The notes under the pieces were generated by a model. It saw only the letters and a list, made by a program, of their open reading frames with translations, did no database searches and had not been told where the DNA came from. From Closterium sp. NIES-65 (taxonomy: Eukaryota; Streptophyta; Zygnematophyceae; Desmidiales; Closteriaceae), in the NCBI GenBank assembly GCA_948144175.1, contig CANXME010002675.1, forward strand, positions 62,001 to 126,000: DNA of 64,000 bases, read 5' to 3'. Within the stretch, counting starts at the first letter, position 1. Every line of letters starts with the position of its first letter. Positions 1 through 22,415 of this stretch are shown in pieces. The position numbers were made by a program, and so were the translations under genes.

Positions 1-1794
1 GAACTGGTGAACACCCCCATCCTGCAGGTCCGCTCCACTCACCAAGTTCGTGGAGAACGAGGGAAGGTACAGACCCGACAGGGTGCCCGAAGGGGCAGCC
101 GGACACGGGAGGACAGTGAAGAAGTGAGACAGGACAGGACCTCCAGAGGGGTCAGCAAGGGAGACTGCAACCGGTCGGCCGAGCGGCGTAAGGGTAGTGC
201 GGTCTCGAAAGAAGGAGCGAGAAGCTCCGGAGTCAAGTGTGAAAGTGAGGGAGGACGAGGACGACGCAGTACCTGAGAGCGCAGTCTCACCAGTACCTGA
301 GAGCGCAGACGCACTGGCACCTAGAGCAGCAGCCTCACAAGCACCTAGCGCAGCAGTACCAATGCCCGGGTCGGGCTGGAAACAACGGTAACCCTCATTC
401 TCCTCACTATAATCCACAACATACATAGCAGTAAGGATAGCATCAAAATCAAGATCAAAGATCGCTACACCAGCCCTGAGAAGCTCATCCCAGCGAGGGA
501 TCTCACTAGCCCCAGGGAACTGCTGACGCCAGGCGTCCGTCAGGCGGCCAAAGCAGCGCTGGGTGGCGTGGGCACCCCCACACTGCTCACCCGCGCGGTC
601 GCCGGAACGAAGAACGTAGGTGCAGGGACCAGTACCCCCACCCCTCTGACGCCCAGCGTACCACTCACGAAGCTGCTGAGGCGAAGGGATGTCCCGAGAG
701 CGCTGCTGCTGCTGCCGCTGCGAGCGCTGGCCACCACCACCGCCGCTACGCTGCTGGGTACCACCCCGACCAGCTCCACCCCCTCCACCACCACTGCCTC
801 CTCCGCCGCCGCCTCCACCGCCTCCACCTCCGCCGCCTCCACCCCCGCCGCTGCCTCCACCACCACCGCTGGCACCACCACTACTGTCCCCGCCGCTGCT
901 GCCACCACCACCACCACCCCCGCCACTAGTCCCGCCGCCACCCCCACTCCCTCCGCCGCCACCGCCGCCACCGCCACCGCCCCCTCCAGCTCCACCCGCG
1001 CCCTTGCCCCCCTTGCCCTTGCTGGAGCGACGTCTCCCACTAGGGGCAGACGCCGCGCCGACCGACTCAAGACCAAGCAGGTCGGCAGCAGCAGCAGAGG
1101 CAACAGAGGGCAGCAAGGGGGAAGGAGAGCACCCCTCAAAGATGGGGGTGCGAGGGTCACCACGAGAAGCACCTACAGCGACTATGCTCTTCTCCGCTGC
1201 GAGGAGGGCCTTCTCGAGGAGGTCGACGGTGAGCGTGGTGGGGCAAACTGCGAGAAAGTGGTCCCTGACGACTCGAAGGGAGTCAGGGAGGCGCGCGACT
1301 ACGTAGTAGAGAGCGATGTACATGGGGGGGGGGTTCTTAGCGCAGAACTCAGCAGGAAGGGCGGCGCGGTAGCGAGTGTCACTAGTGCGGAGATGCGTAA
1401 TGAGGTCAGCGACAGTGGGAAAGGCAGAGAGGTCAGGAAAGAGGTAGGGAAGCATGAGACGGCTCAGTGCAGCAGTGGCAGGGGAGGAGTAGCGTGCAAC
1501 TACAGCGTCGTACAAGGTCTGAGCACTCTTGTACTGACTGAAGTGCGCACGCTCAGAGGTAGGAAGGTGGCGACGCACAGCAAGACGTGCAGCAGCATCG
1601 CGGGTGGCCCACTTAGAGCGGACAACGGGATCAGCATCAGTAGCAGGAGCAGGAGAGGCGCCAGAGGTGAGGTCAAAGAGAGAAAGGTCGTCAGCTCTGT
1701 CGCACTGTAAGAACAGCTGCAGGTCGTCTAGCCAGACCTCAAAATCAATGGCGCGACCCTCAGCGTCAAAAGCTAGGACACTAGGGGTAGCCAT
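1..1794 (-). CDS. copia gag-protease polyprotein, N-terminal 598 codons (open, partial)
   Basis: Starting at the ATG complementary to 1792-1794 (reading MATPSVLAFDAEGR), I translated the frame to base 1 without meeting a stop. It has a copia-type Gag domain (residues about 1-230, with the motif MLPYLFPDLSAF), a long Gly-rich tract encoded by GGT/GGC/GGA repeats (about 725-1020), and a zinc-knuckle-like segment with ordered Cys, Cys, His, Cys (near 540-620). Near 230-260 there is an aspartic protease active-site motif LDSGASRSFF. A run of ten C residues (minus strand, 1324-1333) stays in frame here. The product would form the particle and process the polyprotein. An intact frame contrasts with the broken copy at 31-38 kb and suggests a younger insertion. 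Pol is not visible. Confidence 0.85.
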   Translation of the reverse strand, partial: MATPSVLAFDAEGRAIDFEVWLDDLQLFLQCDRADDLSLFDLTSGASPAPATDADPVVRSKWATRDAAARLAVRRHLPTSERAHFSQYKSAQTLYDAVVARYSSPATAALSRLMLPYLFPDLSAFPTVADLITHLRTSDTRYRAALPAEFCAKNPPPMYIALYYVVARLPDSLRVVRDHFLAVCPTTLTVDLLEKALLAAEKSIVAVGASRGDPRTPIFEGCSPSPLLPSVASAAAADLLGLESVGAASAPSGRRRSSKGKGGKGAGGAGGGGGGGGGGGGGSGGGGGTSGGGGGGGGSSGGDSSGGASGGGGGSGGGGGGGGGGGGGGGGGGSGGGGGGAGRGGTQQRSGGGGGQRSQRQQQQRSRDIPSPQQLREWYAGRQRGGGTGPCTYVLRSGDRAGEQCGGAHATQRCFGRLTDAWRQQFPGASEIPRWDELLRAGVAIFDLDFDAILTAMYVVDYSEENEGYRCFQPDPGIGTAALGACEAAALGASASALSGTGETALSGTASSSSSLTFTLDSGASRSFFRDRTTLTPLGRPVAVSLADPSGGPVLSHFFTVLPCPAAPSGTLSGLYLPSFSTNLVSGADLQDGGVHQF

Positions 1795-1839
1795 GACGAC
1801 GACTGTGAAGCAGTGCAAGCAGTAGGGGGGAGAGCACGC

Positions 1840-2790
1840 AGTGACAGTGGGACTGTGCTCACCAGGCAGGGCAGGTCGCGTAGCTCGACAGAAAGGCAGC
1901 TCGGCGACCGGGCGGCTCGGGTGCACAGCGGCTCGGCTCCCGGGCGGCTCGGCGGCAGGGCAGCTCGGGGGCAGGGCGGCTCGGCTCCCGGGCGGCTCGG
2001 CGACAGGGCGGCTCGGGTGCAGGGCGGCTCGGCTCCCGGGCGGCTCGGCGGCACAGCTTCTCAGAGGTCCGCCCGCACAGTCGCTACAGGTGGACGGCGG
2101 GGCCGATGCGTAGTGGGCGGCGAAGCCGCGGTTGAGCAGGCGGCGGCCGCAGCCTAGTGGGCTGGGAGGCCGCGGTCGTAGCAGGCGGCGGGGCCGTGCG
2201 AGCAGGCGGCTGGGGCCGCGGTAGTAGGTGGGCGGCGGGGCCGCACGAGAAGACGGCCGGGGCCGCTACGGTAGTAGGCGGCGGGGCCGCGGTCGAACAG
2301 GCGGCTGGCGCCGCGGTCGTAGCAGGCGGCGGGGCCGTGCAAGCAGGCGGCCGGGGCCGCGGTAGTAGAGGGCGGCGAGGCCGCGCTAGCAGGCGGCCGG
2401 GGCCGCGACAGTAGCGGGCAGCGGGGCCGCGGTCGAACAGGCGGCTGGGGGGCCGCGGTCGAGCAGGCGGCCGGGGCCGCGGTAGTAGCGGGCGGCGAGG
2501 CCGTGCGAGCAGGCAGCCGGGGCCGCGACAGGAGCGGGCGGCGGGGCCGCGGTCGAACAGGCGGCTGGGGCCGCGGTCGTAGCAGGCGGCCGGGGCCGCG
2601 ATCGTAGTGGGCGGCGGCCGCGGCGTAGCGGGCGGCAGGGCCGCGTCGAGCAGGCGGCTGGGGGGCCGCGTCGAGCAGGCGGCTGGGGGCCGCGTCGAGC
2701 AGGCGGCTGGGGCCGCGATCGTAGCGGGCGGCTGGGGCCGCGACTTAGCGGGCGGCTGGGCCGCGTGTGGGAGGGAGGCGACACGGAGGG
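1840..2790. repeat. GC-rich tandem repeats in the copia copy 1 leader
   Basis: The untranslated leader between the 5' LTR and gag consists of two repeat types. One is a GGCGGCTCGG-type repeat (about 1885-2065). The other is a longer degenerate unit around GCAGGCGGC-GGGGCCGCGG (about 2105-2760). The frames that cross it are by-products of the repeat. Copia copy 2 has a comparable but differently built array at 37490-38080. Confidence 0.8.
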
Positions 2791-2882
2791 TCGCTCGAGA
2801 GCGGAAAAAAAAGTTGAGCGCGCCTCGGGGCGCGCTTCGGTGGGCCCTAGGCAGAGTTCCACAGGGAACCCGCTCTATACCA

Positions 2883-3010
2883 TGTGAAATGAGTAAGCAG
2901 GAATGAAATGACTAAGGAAAGATTGGGTACAAATACAACCCTAGAAACCCTGTACCCCATATGTGCTACCCCACTATAGCCTACAGCAACTATGTCATAT
3001 AAATCTGACA
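2883..3010 (-). repeat. 5' LTR of copia copy 1 (128 bp) with adjacent primer binding site
   Basis: The LTR begins TGTGAAATGAG and ends AAATCTGACA on the plus strand. It is homologous to the 125-130 bp LTRs at 30952-31078, 38198-38322, 40471-40600 and 41877-42006. Just before it (about 2871-2882) the minus strand reads TGGTATAGAGC, close to the initiator-Met primer binding site TGGTATCAGAGC. That fixes the orientation as minus. Confidence 0.8.
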
Positions 3011-3848
3011 CGTGCGCCCGCTGAGGTGGCAGTCCTTGTGGTAAATCATCCGGAAAAATCCCCGGGAACCGTTTCAGTAGTGCCTGTAGTTCGGGCGGTA
3101 CGGCTGCCAACAGTTTCTGTAAATCACTCGGGTGCTCCTCTTTTTCTACTAGTGCGATATCCACTGCGTACACGTCAGCTCCAGCAGCGACAGCCCGTTT
3201 CATCGTGATGGCGTTGACCTGGACCGTCGAAGATTCGGGTGGCTGCCAGCGAGGTAGAACGACCCAGTTACCACTACTTCGCACTGTGCAGCTTCCCGTC
3301 GTCCAGTCAATTCGTGGGTTGTAACGTCGCAGCCAATCACGTCCCAATAAAATGTCGTGCCCATCCAGTGTTGTTGCGAGCATTTCCTGTGTAAACCCGA
3401 AGTTCCCCCCGCAGCGGACTTTTACTCGCTCCGCCTTTTCCCGTATAGCCAGGGGCGTGCCGTCGACTAAACGTGCATCTATCTCAGGTAAGCATCGGTT
3501 AAGTGTTAACTGTAATTTCCGTGCGGTTGCGGTATTAACTAAGCTGTGACTTGCTCCTCCGTCAATAAAAATCTTCACTGCTGCTCCCTGTATTTTCCCG
3601 TAGATCAGTACCGGGCAATCCGTCGCTGTACCCTCCTTATTCATCCGAGCCCGATCGATGGCGTGAATCGGTACTGTGACTCGGTGAGGGTCGGTGTGGT
3701 TGGGCGAGCAGGCAGTCTCGTCAGTAGTTGGCCCAACTTCTACTGACTGCTGGCGTTTCCCTGCCTCTGAGACTCCCTCCCCTGCTCTGCTCCTCGACGT
3801 CTCAGCTCCTCTGGGCAGTCGCTCTTGCGATGGCCCGGCCTGTTGCAA
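3011..3848 (-). CDS. Ty3/gypsy pol fragment: aspartic protease and start of the reverse transcriptase linker
   Basis: An open minus-strand frame encodes a retropepsin-like domain with active-site motif FIDGGASHSLV. Strands typical of gypsy proteases follow (GHDILLGRDWL, then RYNPRIDW), then the pre-RT linker ending FPDDLPQGLPPQR. In gypsy elements this Pro-rich segment directly precedes the reverse transcriptase. Here it stops because copia copy 1 is inserted at 3010/3011, and the few codons read into the LTR are not native. The frame overlaps the end of gag in a different frame, so either a frameshift is used for expression or one has arisen by decay. Confidence 0.75.
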
Positions 3849-4918
3849 GCAAAGCAGCGCCCTTTAAACGGTGCGGCAGCTGCATTCGTTGCGACGGCAT
3901 GTACAGTGGCGTGCTCGGTCAGTCCCCGAGGACGATGTCCGTAATAGGACCCCGGTCTCGGTCGGCGTAGAATGTCGATCTTCTCGGCGAGCGCGAGAAT
4001 CTCGTTGAAGTTAGAGAGTCCGCGCAGCATTATCTCGTGCGAGATGTCCGGCTTCAGCCCTCCGACGTAACGGTCCACCCGCTCCGCCTCGTGCATGTAG
4101 CCGACCTGTTCGCAAAGTGCGAGAAAACCGCTGGTATAGTCTTAAACTGACCCGAGCTGGCGCCAAGTGCGCAGTTTCTGACGCGCCGAAATTGAAGCCG
4201 CGATCGGCTCAAAACGCGCCCGAAGTCCTGCGCACCACGCATCCCACGTGCTGTATTGGGCGGTCTCGCAGAACGAACTCCAGGTGACAGCTGGACCCGA
4301 GGGCCCTTCCTCGTGCGACGATGGCTCGTAGGCGCGTGGCGACGTCACGATGACTCGCCACCAGTCCATGGCGGGGCCCCTGAGCAGTGAAACCGCATAC
4401 CGGATCTTCGCGGCGTCCGACTCGACGTAATTGGCGTCGAAGAAAACGTTCATCGTGAAGACCCACGATTGAACTGTCGGACCGCCGCGTTGGCTTGGGT
4501 CGAAGCAGGGCGGGCGTTGCGGCTTGAGCGGCATTGGGGCCATTATGGCGTTTTCGCCACTTGTCGTCGCAAACTCCACGTGCCGACGGGCTTCTCGGGG
4601 CTCCCGTGGGCTTGGTGCGCTCCTGTTTCTTCCCATGCCAGGCATCGGCTGGGCGGCGCCTTCACTGGCTGCGCCTGAGCGTTGTCCCGTGCTGTCGTGT
4701 TGTGTTGGTGTGCCGGACGAGATGACGATCGGCTCATCCGAATGTGCAGATGCATGTGTTGGTGCGTGTGATGTCGTCGGTATGTTCACCGTAGACTGTT
4801 GACGGGCGGAGTCACGTTCCGCCGTGAGAGTCGCGATTTCGAGCGCCGAGTCCTCCAATTGACGCACAAGACGATCGAATTGCTCTTGCGTCAATGTGGC
4901 GAGCGTGAAATCGGCCAT
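3740..4918 (-). pseudogene. Ty3/gypsy gag with zinc knuckle, one in-frame stop
   Basis: The frame begins with ATG at 4918 (MADFTLATLTQEQ) and encodes a coiled-coil-like N-terminus and a retrotransposon gag domain (motif LLRGPAMDWW, then TWDAWCAGLRARFEP). It ends in a CCHC zinc knuckle, CFACNRPGHRKSDC. A TAA codon at 4142-4144 interrupts an otherwise continuous frame: reading through it gives the expected gag continuation (DYTSGFLALCEQV). Gag packages element RNA in virus-like particles. The single stop suggests a relatively recently inactivated copy. Confidence 0.75.
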
Positions 4919-5085
4919 GGCGGGGGTGTCGGGCAAGCTCAGCGAGAGCCTCGGTCGTGGCCGTGCGTGCTTGCAAGAGAGCACTACGAGCGGCGGTGCT
5001 GTATCGCTGAGAGACGTCTACCCCCCCCAAAAAAATTGAGATAGTGGGAAGCGAAGGTGTGGATGCGGTCCGAGATGAGATCGTA

Positions 5086-5439
5086 GGCTCTGAATACCAA
5101 GTGTTACGAGTGCAATTGAGTGAACGAACGAGAATTGCACTATCGAAGCAAGAATACAATGAGCGAAGGCATGAGCGAACAATATATAGCGAAACTACAG
5201 TGGTAACGGTAATGGTCGCGCGACGAGCCTGGGACTGAGGTTGGGAAAGTGTCGAAGCGTAGGCCCGGAGCGCGGGTTACCAGCCGAGCCGTGAGGTCGG
5301 GATGCGATGTGCGAAAATGGCGGGATGATGAATGATGCGATGGTCGCGAGTGGTAACGGTGCTGACTGAGGTGCTACAGTGGTGTACGCGTTGAGCAGGG
5401 ACGCGACGTAAGGAAAAAGGGATTTCCTTACAACAACAT
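5086..5439 (-). repeat. Gypsy primer binding site and presumed 5' LTR
   Basis: On the minus strand 5099-5086 reads TGGTATTCAGAGCC, a primer binding site complementary to initiator tRNA-Met. The LTR should begin at 5102 (TGTTACGAG) and run right. A right end near 5439 (...ACAACA) is a guess, because the partner LTR is outside the window. A TATATATT box lies at about 5181-5188 on the minus strand. Confidence 0.5.
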
Positions 5440-5744
5440 ACACTCGCCTCACGTGCACCCTCACGTTCATCCATGTGATTCAAGTTGAGTTCACATATGA
5501 CATACGCACTTGCGTGCCCCCAAAATTCTCATGCCTTCGCCAAAGCTTCTTGACGACATTGACAAGCTCGTAACCACTCAAAGTTAGACCTTTTTTCATA
5601 ACCTGAAAATAGTTCACACGCGCCCCAAAGATACTAGACGCAAATAAGCCCAGCTGCCTCGTCCGCGGAGTAGGCTTCACCTACGAGAATAGCTCTGCCT
5701 CAGCAGCAGGTGGCGCTTCCATTCCCTCACGGAGGTAGATTCTC
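5440..5744. other. Upstream region of the mS41-like gene
   Basis: About 300 bp between the presumed gypsy LTR end and the first ATG of the mS41-like gene. It must hold the promoter and 5' UTR. I see no clear TATA box and nothing else recognisable. Confidence 0.4.
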
Positions 5745-6492
5745 ATGGCTACCAGAACTTTCGTCGCAGCGACACGGTCTTCGGGGCTGCAGCGGCTTCT
5801 CGCACCATTTGTGAACCCTAGTGCGCGGACCGAGTGCCACTTTTCCGCGTCGTGGGTGAAGTCGTCGATCCCCTTGGGCGCTCCCCCCGCCGGTGGGCAC
5901 TTCTCGCTTGTGCAGACCCGTCTGTACACCGCTGCAGCGGACGATTCTGCTGAAGAAGGCAGCACGTCTGCTTCGCCGCCCGAGGCAGCTTTGGGTAATG
6001 AGACACGAAGAATCCGGGTTGGAACATTTCGCTTTGCCCGTTTTACAAGCAGAAACCGTATTGGCGCACTAATTGGGTTACAGCAGAAACCGGGAGGGCG
6101 AGAATTGGGTTAGAGCAAAAACCGGAAGGGCGAGAATCAGGTTAGAACAATAGAACCGCATCCTGGAAAAACCAGGTCGCTAGAACTCTGCCACCTTGTA
6201 GTAATTCTGAAGTGCTCCGTGGCCATTGTGGGTAAGGGTGAATTTGCACGGTCTTTTTTTTTCGACTTTCAAGCAGGAGGTGCTGCTTCTGTCTGATCCT
6301 TTCTACAATGGATGGTTCTCTCCCATTACTTCATTGCAGCTGGTGCATTGTGCCGCCCTGTAGTCTACACGTCATAAGACATTTATTCTGGCAGCTCGCC
6401 ATTCCGTTGCCTTGGAGCAGTTAGTACCCGCGTCCATGCATGTGCCCGCACTTTCGTGTGTCTCAGCCTCTTCTTGGATTCGGTTCTTTTGT

Positions 6493-6540
<48 letters not shown>

Positions 6541-7104
6541 GCTCTCTCCCCCTCTCCCACCCCCACTCCCCCCCTCTCCCCCCTCCCTTCCTCCCCCTCT
6601 TACCCTCTCTTGGCCAGTCTATATATTTGTACCTCTATCTATCGCTGCGTATCTGTCCCTATGCGTATCTCGACGTTTCTCCACACCACAATCTCACTGC
6701 ACTTCTACTTCGTTCTTCCTCGTTTTTCTCTCCTCCATGCCTCTCAGACCCAATATCAGTGAGCGACTTTGTTCGTGCTGTAGGGGGAGGGGTGGAGGCC
6801 AATGCGGACAAGGTGGCTGCCGAAATCTCGTCATTGCCGCAACTACTTTCAACCCGATCAGGACGGCTGAAAAAGATTGGCTTGCCTTGTCAACAGGTCA
6901 GTTTTTATCCTAGAGCATCACTGTATGCCAGTGGACAAGATCTATGTTGCCTATCGTTCAAGCGTGCAATCATTCATTCAATCCATTTTTTTGTTCCTGG
7001 TTCCTATGCTTCTTGGTTTTGGTGGTATTTTGTGTTTTCAGAGAAAACGACTTCTGAGCTATTTGGAGAAGTACAAGCAATGTGAATGGGCTCCTTCAGC
7101 ATAG
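5745..7104 (+). CDS. mS41-like mitochondrial ribosomal protein (IGR-motif protein)
   Basis: Three exons, 5745-5994, 6748-6896 and 7042-7104, join in phase to 462 nt (153 residues plus TAG). The splice sites are TTGG/GTAATG, CTCTCAG/ACCC, CAACAG/GTCAG and TTTTCAG/AGAA. The N-terminus (MATRTFVAATRSSGLQRLL) is rich in Arg, Ser and Ala and lacks acidic residues, as in a mitochondrial targeting peptide. Exon 2 carries an IGR-like motif (VSDFVRAVGGGVEANADKV) and LKKIGLPCQQ, which continues across the last intron into RKRLLSYLEKYKQ. This order matches the IGR domain of the yeast Fyv4/mS41 family, a small-subunit mitoribosomal protein. The canonical IGR triplet reads VGG here. Intron 1 contains a long CT run. 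The gene is 400 bp upstream of the KDEL receptor gene on the same strand. The family call rests on motif recall only. Confidence 0.72.
6494..6560 (+). repeat. (CT)n microsatellite in intron 1 of the mS41-like gene
   Basis: An almost pure CT run followed by C-rich sequence (to about 6600). It lies inside the 753-bp first intron, upstream of its polypyrimidine tract and acceptor at 6745-6747. Three long frames through it are artefacts of the dinucleotide run. Confidence 0.9.
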
Positions 7105-7503
7105 AAATCTAATTTTGACTATATCTAGGGATATTGGCCTTCAGAACGTAATTGTTTTAATACAGTCTTAGATCGTGCAATAATGTCGAGTTGCCTCTAT
7201 CAAGGATTTCATTCCTCTCTGGAATGAACGGCTTTTTCTGTCAGTAGCGCGCCGAGCTGTTTGAACCACGGGTGGACCAGATTGCTTGGATCAGCGCTCC
7301 GTGCTCCTCTTGGTTTGGATCTCCTCACTCGGGGGAATCTGACAATCACTGGCCTGCTCCAGCTTCAGTTCCTTCCTGAGATGCTTCTTTTTCTGGTTAT
7401 GTGAAAATCAACACATCTGGTCGGCTAACTTTTGCACTTGCACATAGCAGCGATAGTCGATTAGGAGAAGCAACTTTCCTTGGCTCAGTAAAAATCGCCA
7501 GCC

Positions 7504-8983
7504 ATGAATATCTTTAGGCTTGCGGGTGACATGACGCACCTGCTGAGTGTTGTCGTCCTCCTCTTGAAGATCATCACGATGAAGTCGTGCGCAGGTAAGT
7601 GTTGTACTCATCGTTAGTGGTGGCACGAAGAGGTGGACTGGTTCTCATGGTCCGTATCCGCGTTCTCTTCGGGTGCTCGTGTGATTCGCTGTTATGGGGA
7701 ACAGGAATATCGCTGAAGACGCAAGAGCTATACGTGATGGTTTTCGTGACCAGATATTTAGACCTCTTCTACGCTTTCGTATCGGTCTACAATTCCGTTA
7801 TGAAAGTGATCTTTCTGGCGAGCTCGTTCGCGATCGTCTACTACATGCGCTACGACAAGATCGTGAAGCACAAGTACGACAAGGAGCATGACACATTCAG
7901 ACACGTCTTCCTCGTTATTCCATGCCTTGTGTTGGCGTTGCTGGTCAATAGGAAATTCACCGTTACTGAGGTAAGCGCATTTGCCCTCCCTCGTGACGAC
8001 TTCGGACGGTTCAGTTGCTTCGAATTTCTGGGTAGCCCCCGTTTTTCCCTAGGAATGGTGAATCCTGTGGTCTAACCCTAGCCGCGATGGTAACAGGTTT
8101 TGTGGACGTTCTCCATTTACCTCGAGGCTGTGGCGATAATGCCTCAGCTCGTGCTTCTTCAGCGGACCAAGAACATTGACAACCTGACAGGGAACTACGT
8201 CTTCTTTCTGGGGTACGTGCGTGTTCTTTCTGGGGTACGTGCGTGTTCTTTCTGGGGTACGTACGCGCTCTTTCTGGGGTACGTACGCGTTATTTCTGGG
8301 GTACGTACGCGTTCTTTCTGGGTACGTACGCGTTCTGTCTGGGGTACGTACGCGTTCTTTCTGGGGTACGTACGCGTTCTTTCAGGGGTACGTACGCGTC
8401 CTGTCTGAGGTACGTACGCGTTTTTTCTAGAGTACGTACGCGTTCTTCTGAGGTACGTACGTGTTCTTTTTGGGGTACGTATGCGTTCTTTCTGGGTACG
8501 CCAGGAACCCGTTTGCGTCTGCACAAAAGGAAGGGTGTGGTCCAGAGACAGCCATTGATTCATTCATCTTGTGTGTTTTGCATTCTTCAATTTCCAGCGC
8601 ATATCGAGGTTTCTACATACTAAACTGGATTTATCGATACATTACTGAGCCACACTACAAGCAATGGATAGGTGAGCCCTCTACTTCCATCTCCATGCAT
8701 GCTTTTGCTTTTACAACGCTTCCTACTATTTTTATGGCTCATGACCATGTGTCCCGTTACGGGCTACTCTGTCATATCCCCATGTGAGCTGCCAGTTTGG
8801 ATATCTGGATTGGTCCAGACAGCACTATATGCGGACTTCTTTTACTACTACATCATCAGGTCAGTCTTCACCGGTCATTTTAGAATGGAGATTTGCAAAT
8901 AACAGTGGCGCTTTACTAATTATTGTCTTGTACCTCTGTTATGCAGTTGGAAGAACAACAAACGGTTGAGTTTGCCTGCGTAA
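7504..8983 (+). CDS. ERD2: ER lumen protein-retaining (K/HDEL) receptor
   Basis: A complete six-exon gene: 7504-7594, 7705-7970, 8097-8212, 8598-8671, 8796-8859 and 8947-8983. The exons total 648 nt and give a 215-residue protein, the usual plant ERD2 length. It begins MNIFRLAGDMTHLLS and contains SLKTQELYVMVFVTRYLDLF, EHDTFRHVFLVIPC, LEAVAIMPQLVLLQRTKNID, GFYILNWIYRYITEPHY and DFFYYYIISWKNNKRLSLPA at the C-terminus. ERD2 is a seven-helix membrane protein that binds the C-terminal K/HDEL signal of escaped ER residents in the Golgi and returns them by COPI vesicles. The start codon is that of the conserved N-terminus. All introns are GT-AG. Intron 3 begins with a minisatellite that repeats the splice donor. 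The 7105-7503 spacer should hold promoter and 5' UTR. Confidence 0.96.
8203..8504 (+). repeat. 22-bp minisatellite containing a copied 5' splice site (ERD2 exon 3/intron 3 border)
   Basis: About 14 units of roughly TTCTTTCTGGGGTACGTACG plus two bases. The first unit is the actual end of exon 3 (CTTCTTTCTGG) and its donor (GTACGTGC). Later units carry single-base changes and one or two short deletions. Nearly every unit therefore carries a GTACGT donor preceded by exon-like bases. Confidence 0.92.
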
Positions 8984-9514
8984 ATGGCAAATTGTACAAC
9001 AAATCTCCAACAAATACCCCTAGAGAACCAACTTCTTTGGTCTGCTTGCATTTGGCAAGTGCACTAGCTACAAGCAGAGTTAGTTCCTGTAGTACAAGGC
9101 TGTAGCTTGGCCTGAGGGCCAAGTGCTCACTGCCCAGAATCCAACTTTGCATTTTCTGTTAGGAGGTAAATACTAGTGCAGCAGGTGTAGAGCATAGTTG
9201 CAGCAGCACTGATAACCTAACCTTGTCTTGATGGTAGACACACTGATTGGAGCTGCTAAACAATATTTGGTGTAGTATAGGTATTGCAACACATTGTGGA
9301 GCCATGCAAAAACACCTCTGCAGGTCCTGGTGCTAGCTCCACAGCGTTATCATGCTACTTGTGTGAGAACATCTTTCACTTACGGTATGAGAATTGTTGT
9401 CAGCTAGAGCACAACTCATCAATTTAGGAGCTGGCAATGAGTGGCAAAGCTGGATTCTAGCACCAGCAGAGGACAGGACAGCAGCATCAATGCAAGGCAT
9501 TTCACTAAACTGCT
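8984..9514. other. Intergenic region between two convergent genes
   Basis: About 530 bp between the ERD2 stop codon and the stop codon of the TPR gene. It should hold both 3' UTRs. No repeat or RNA gene is evident. Confidence 0.5.
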
Positions 9515-21436
<11,922 letters not shown>

Positions 21437-21582
21437 CTGGCAGGAGTGCAAGGGAATACGCGACAAAGAAGAGGGGTGGGGTGGGACGAAGGTGTGGGGT
21501 GGGTGGGAATGCGTGACAGAGAGAAGGCTGGAGTCCGGACGGAGGTGCAGAGAGGGAATTCGGGGCGGGTGAGGGGGGAGAG

Positions 21583-21864
21583 TGTTAATGTTTAGCTCTC
21601 AATCTCACATTTGTACTTGTACTTTTTATATCCTAGTTTAGCGTAGTCTGCACCTTGTGTTGGTGTACACCAACATCCCAACCAAACCCAAATGTGATCT
21701 CCAAGCAATCTCCAACCCACCAATTGGAGATTGCCTTGGGATTACCTCCAATTCCCCAGGATTGTCCCCGATTCTCTCCCCACCCTTACCTTGCCCATTT
21801 CCAATGTACTTAAAGAGCCTTGAGCTCATAACTAATGCATGGATTCTAAGCTCAAGTTCTGACA
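21583..21864 (+). repeat. 5' LTR of copia copy A (282 bp)
   Basis: About 95 percent identical by eye to the right LTR. It contains the hairpin CAATCTCCAA / TTGGAGATTG (21706-21715 and 21724-21733), also present in the other LTR. Confidence 0.95.
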
Positions 21865-22224
21865 TGGTGACAGAGCTCTTCAACCGCACACTCGGATCTT
21901 GATCCTATTACCTTTGCGGAATCCTCTCCCGCTATACTAGGCGAAGCCGCCGTCAACATTCATCGCTCGACGTTAAGAGTCATCATCGACCTAATCTTCC
22001 TGGCCGGAAGTTCTCCTGTGCCGCTCCTCGTCGCCGTGATTCGCGACATCTTCCGTGGACAGTTTCTCTCTCGTGCGACCTTTTCCGCAATCACAGTGCA
22101 ATCACGGTGATTCGCAATCAAGGTAACCTTCACTAGCGTTTGCTCGCCATTCACCTCAAATCACCGCGGTTCTGTCCCGTTTTTCTTCTCGCTTCGGCGT
22201 AACCCCATTCCTCTCATCTCGTCA

Positions 22225-22415
22225 ATCTTCGGGCTGTCGCCCGCCGCCCTGCAGCTTCTCATCGGGCTGTCGCCCGTCGCCCTGCAGCTTCTCATCGAGC
22301 CGTCGCCCGTCGCCCTGCAGCTTCTCATCGAGCCGTCGCCCGCCGCCCTGCAGCTTCTCATCGAGCCGTCGCCCGTCGCCCTGCAGCTTCTCATTGGGCT
22401 GCCGCCCGTCGCCCC
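22225..22415 (+). repeat. 33-bp tandem repeat in the leader of copia copy A
   Basis: About six units of CTGCAGCTTCTCATCGAGCC plus GTCGCCCGTCGCC, in the place where gag would be expected. Confidence 0.9.

Larger units (their letters stand above)
1..3010 (-). mobile_element. Ty1/copia LTR retrotransposon, copy 1 (5' part; continues past the left edge)
   Basis: Minus-strand copia element seen from its 5' LTR (2883-3010) through a GC-rich leader (about 1840-2790) into an open gag-protease frame that leaves the window. The region 1-60 matches the corresponding part of copia copy 2 (near 35453), so the missing pol should lie to the left. It is inserted in a Ty3/gypsy pol frame, which resumes at 3011. 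The CGTGC at 3011-3015 would be one target-site duplicate, but its partner is outside the window. Confidence 0.85.
3011..5439 (-). mobile_element. Ty3/gypsy retrotransposon, 5' part, interrupted by copia copy 1
   Basis: Read on the minus strand the order is presumed LTR (from 5102 rightwards), primer binding site, gag (4918 to about 3740), then protease and the start of pol (3848-3011). The sequence is broken off inside pol by the copia 5' LTR. The rest of pol should lie beyond the left window edge. Confidence 0.75.

Noticed and set aside
689-1306. Long Pro-rich plus-strand frame
   Set aside because: Antisense shadow of the Gly-rich tract of the copia gag frame.
5681-5965. 94-residue minus-strand frame opposite the mS41-like first exon
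   Set aside because: No family match. The plus strand has consistent splice phases, a targeting peptide and the IGR-like continuation.
6412-7085. Long plus-strand frames through the CT microsatellite
   Set aside because: They read through the intron. Only 6748-6896 and 7042-7104 are exons.
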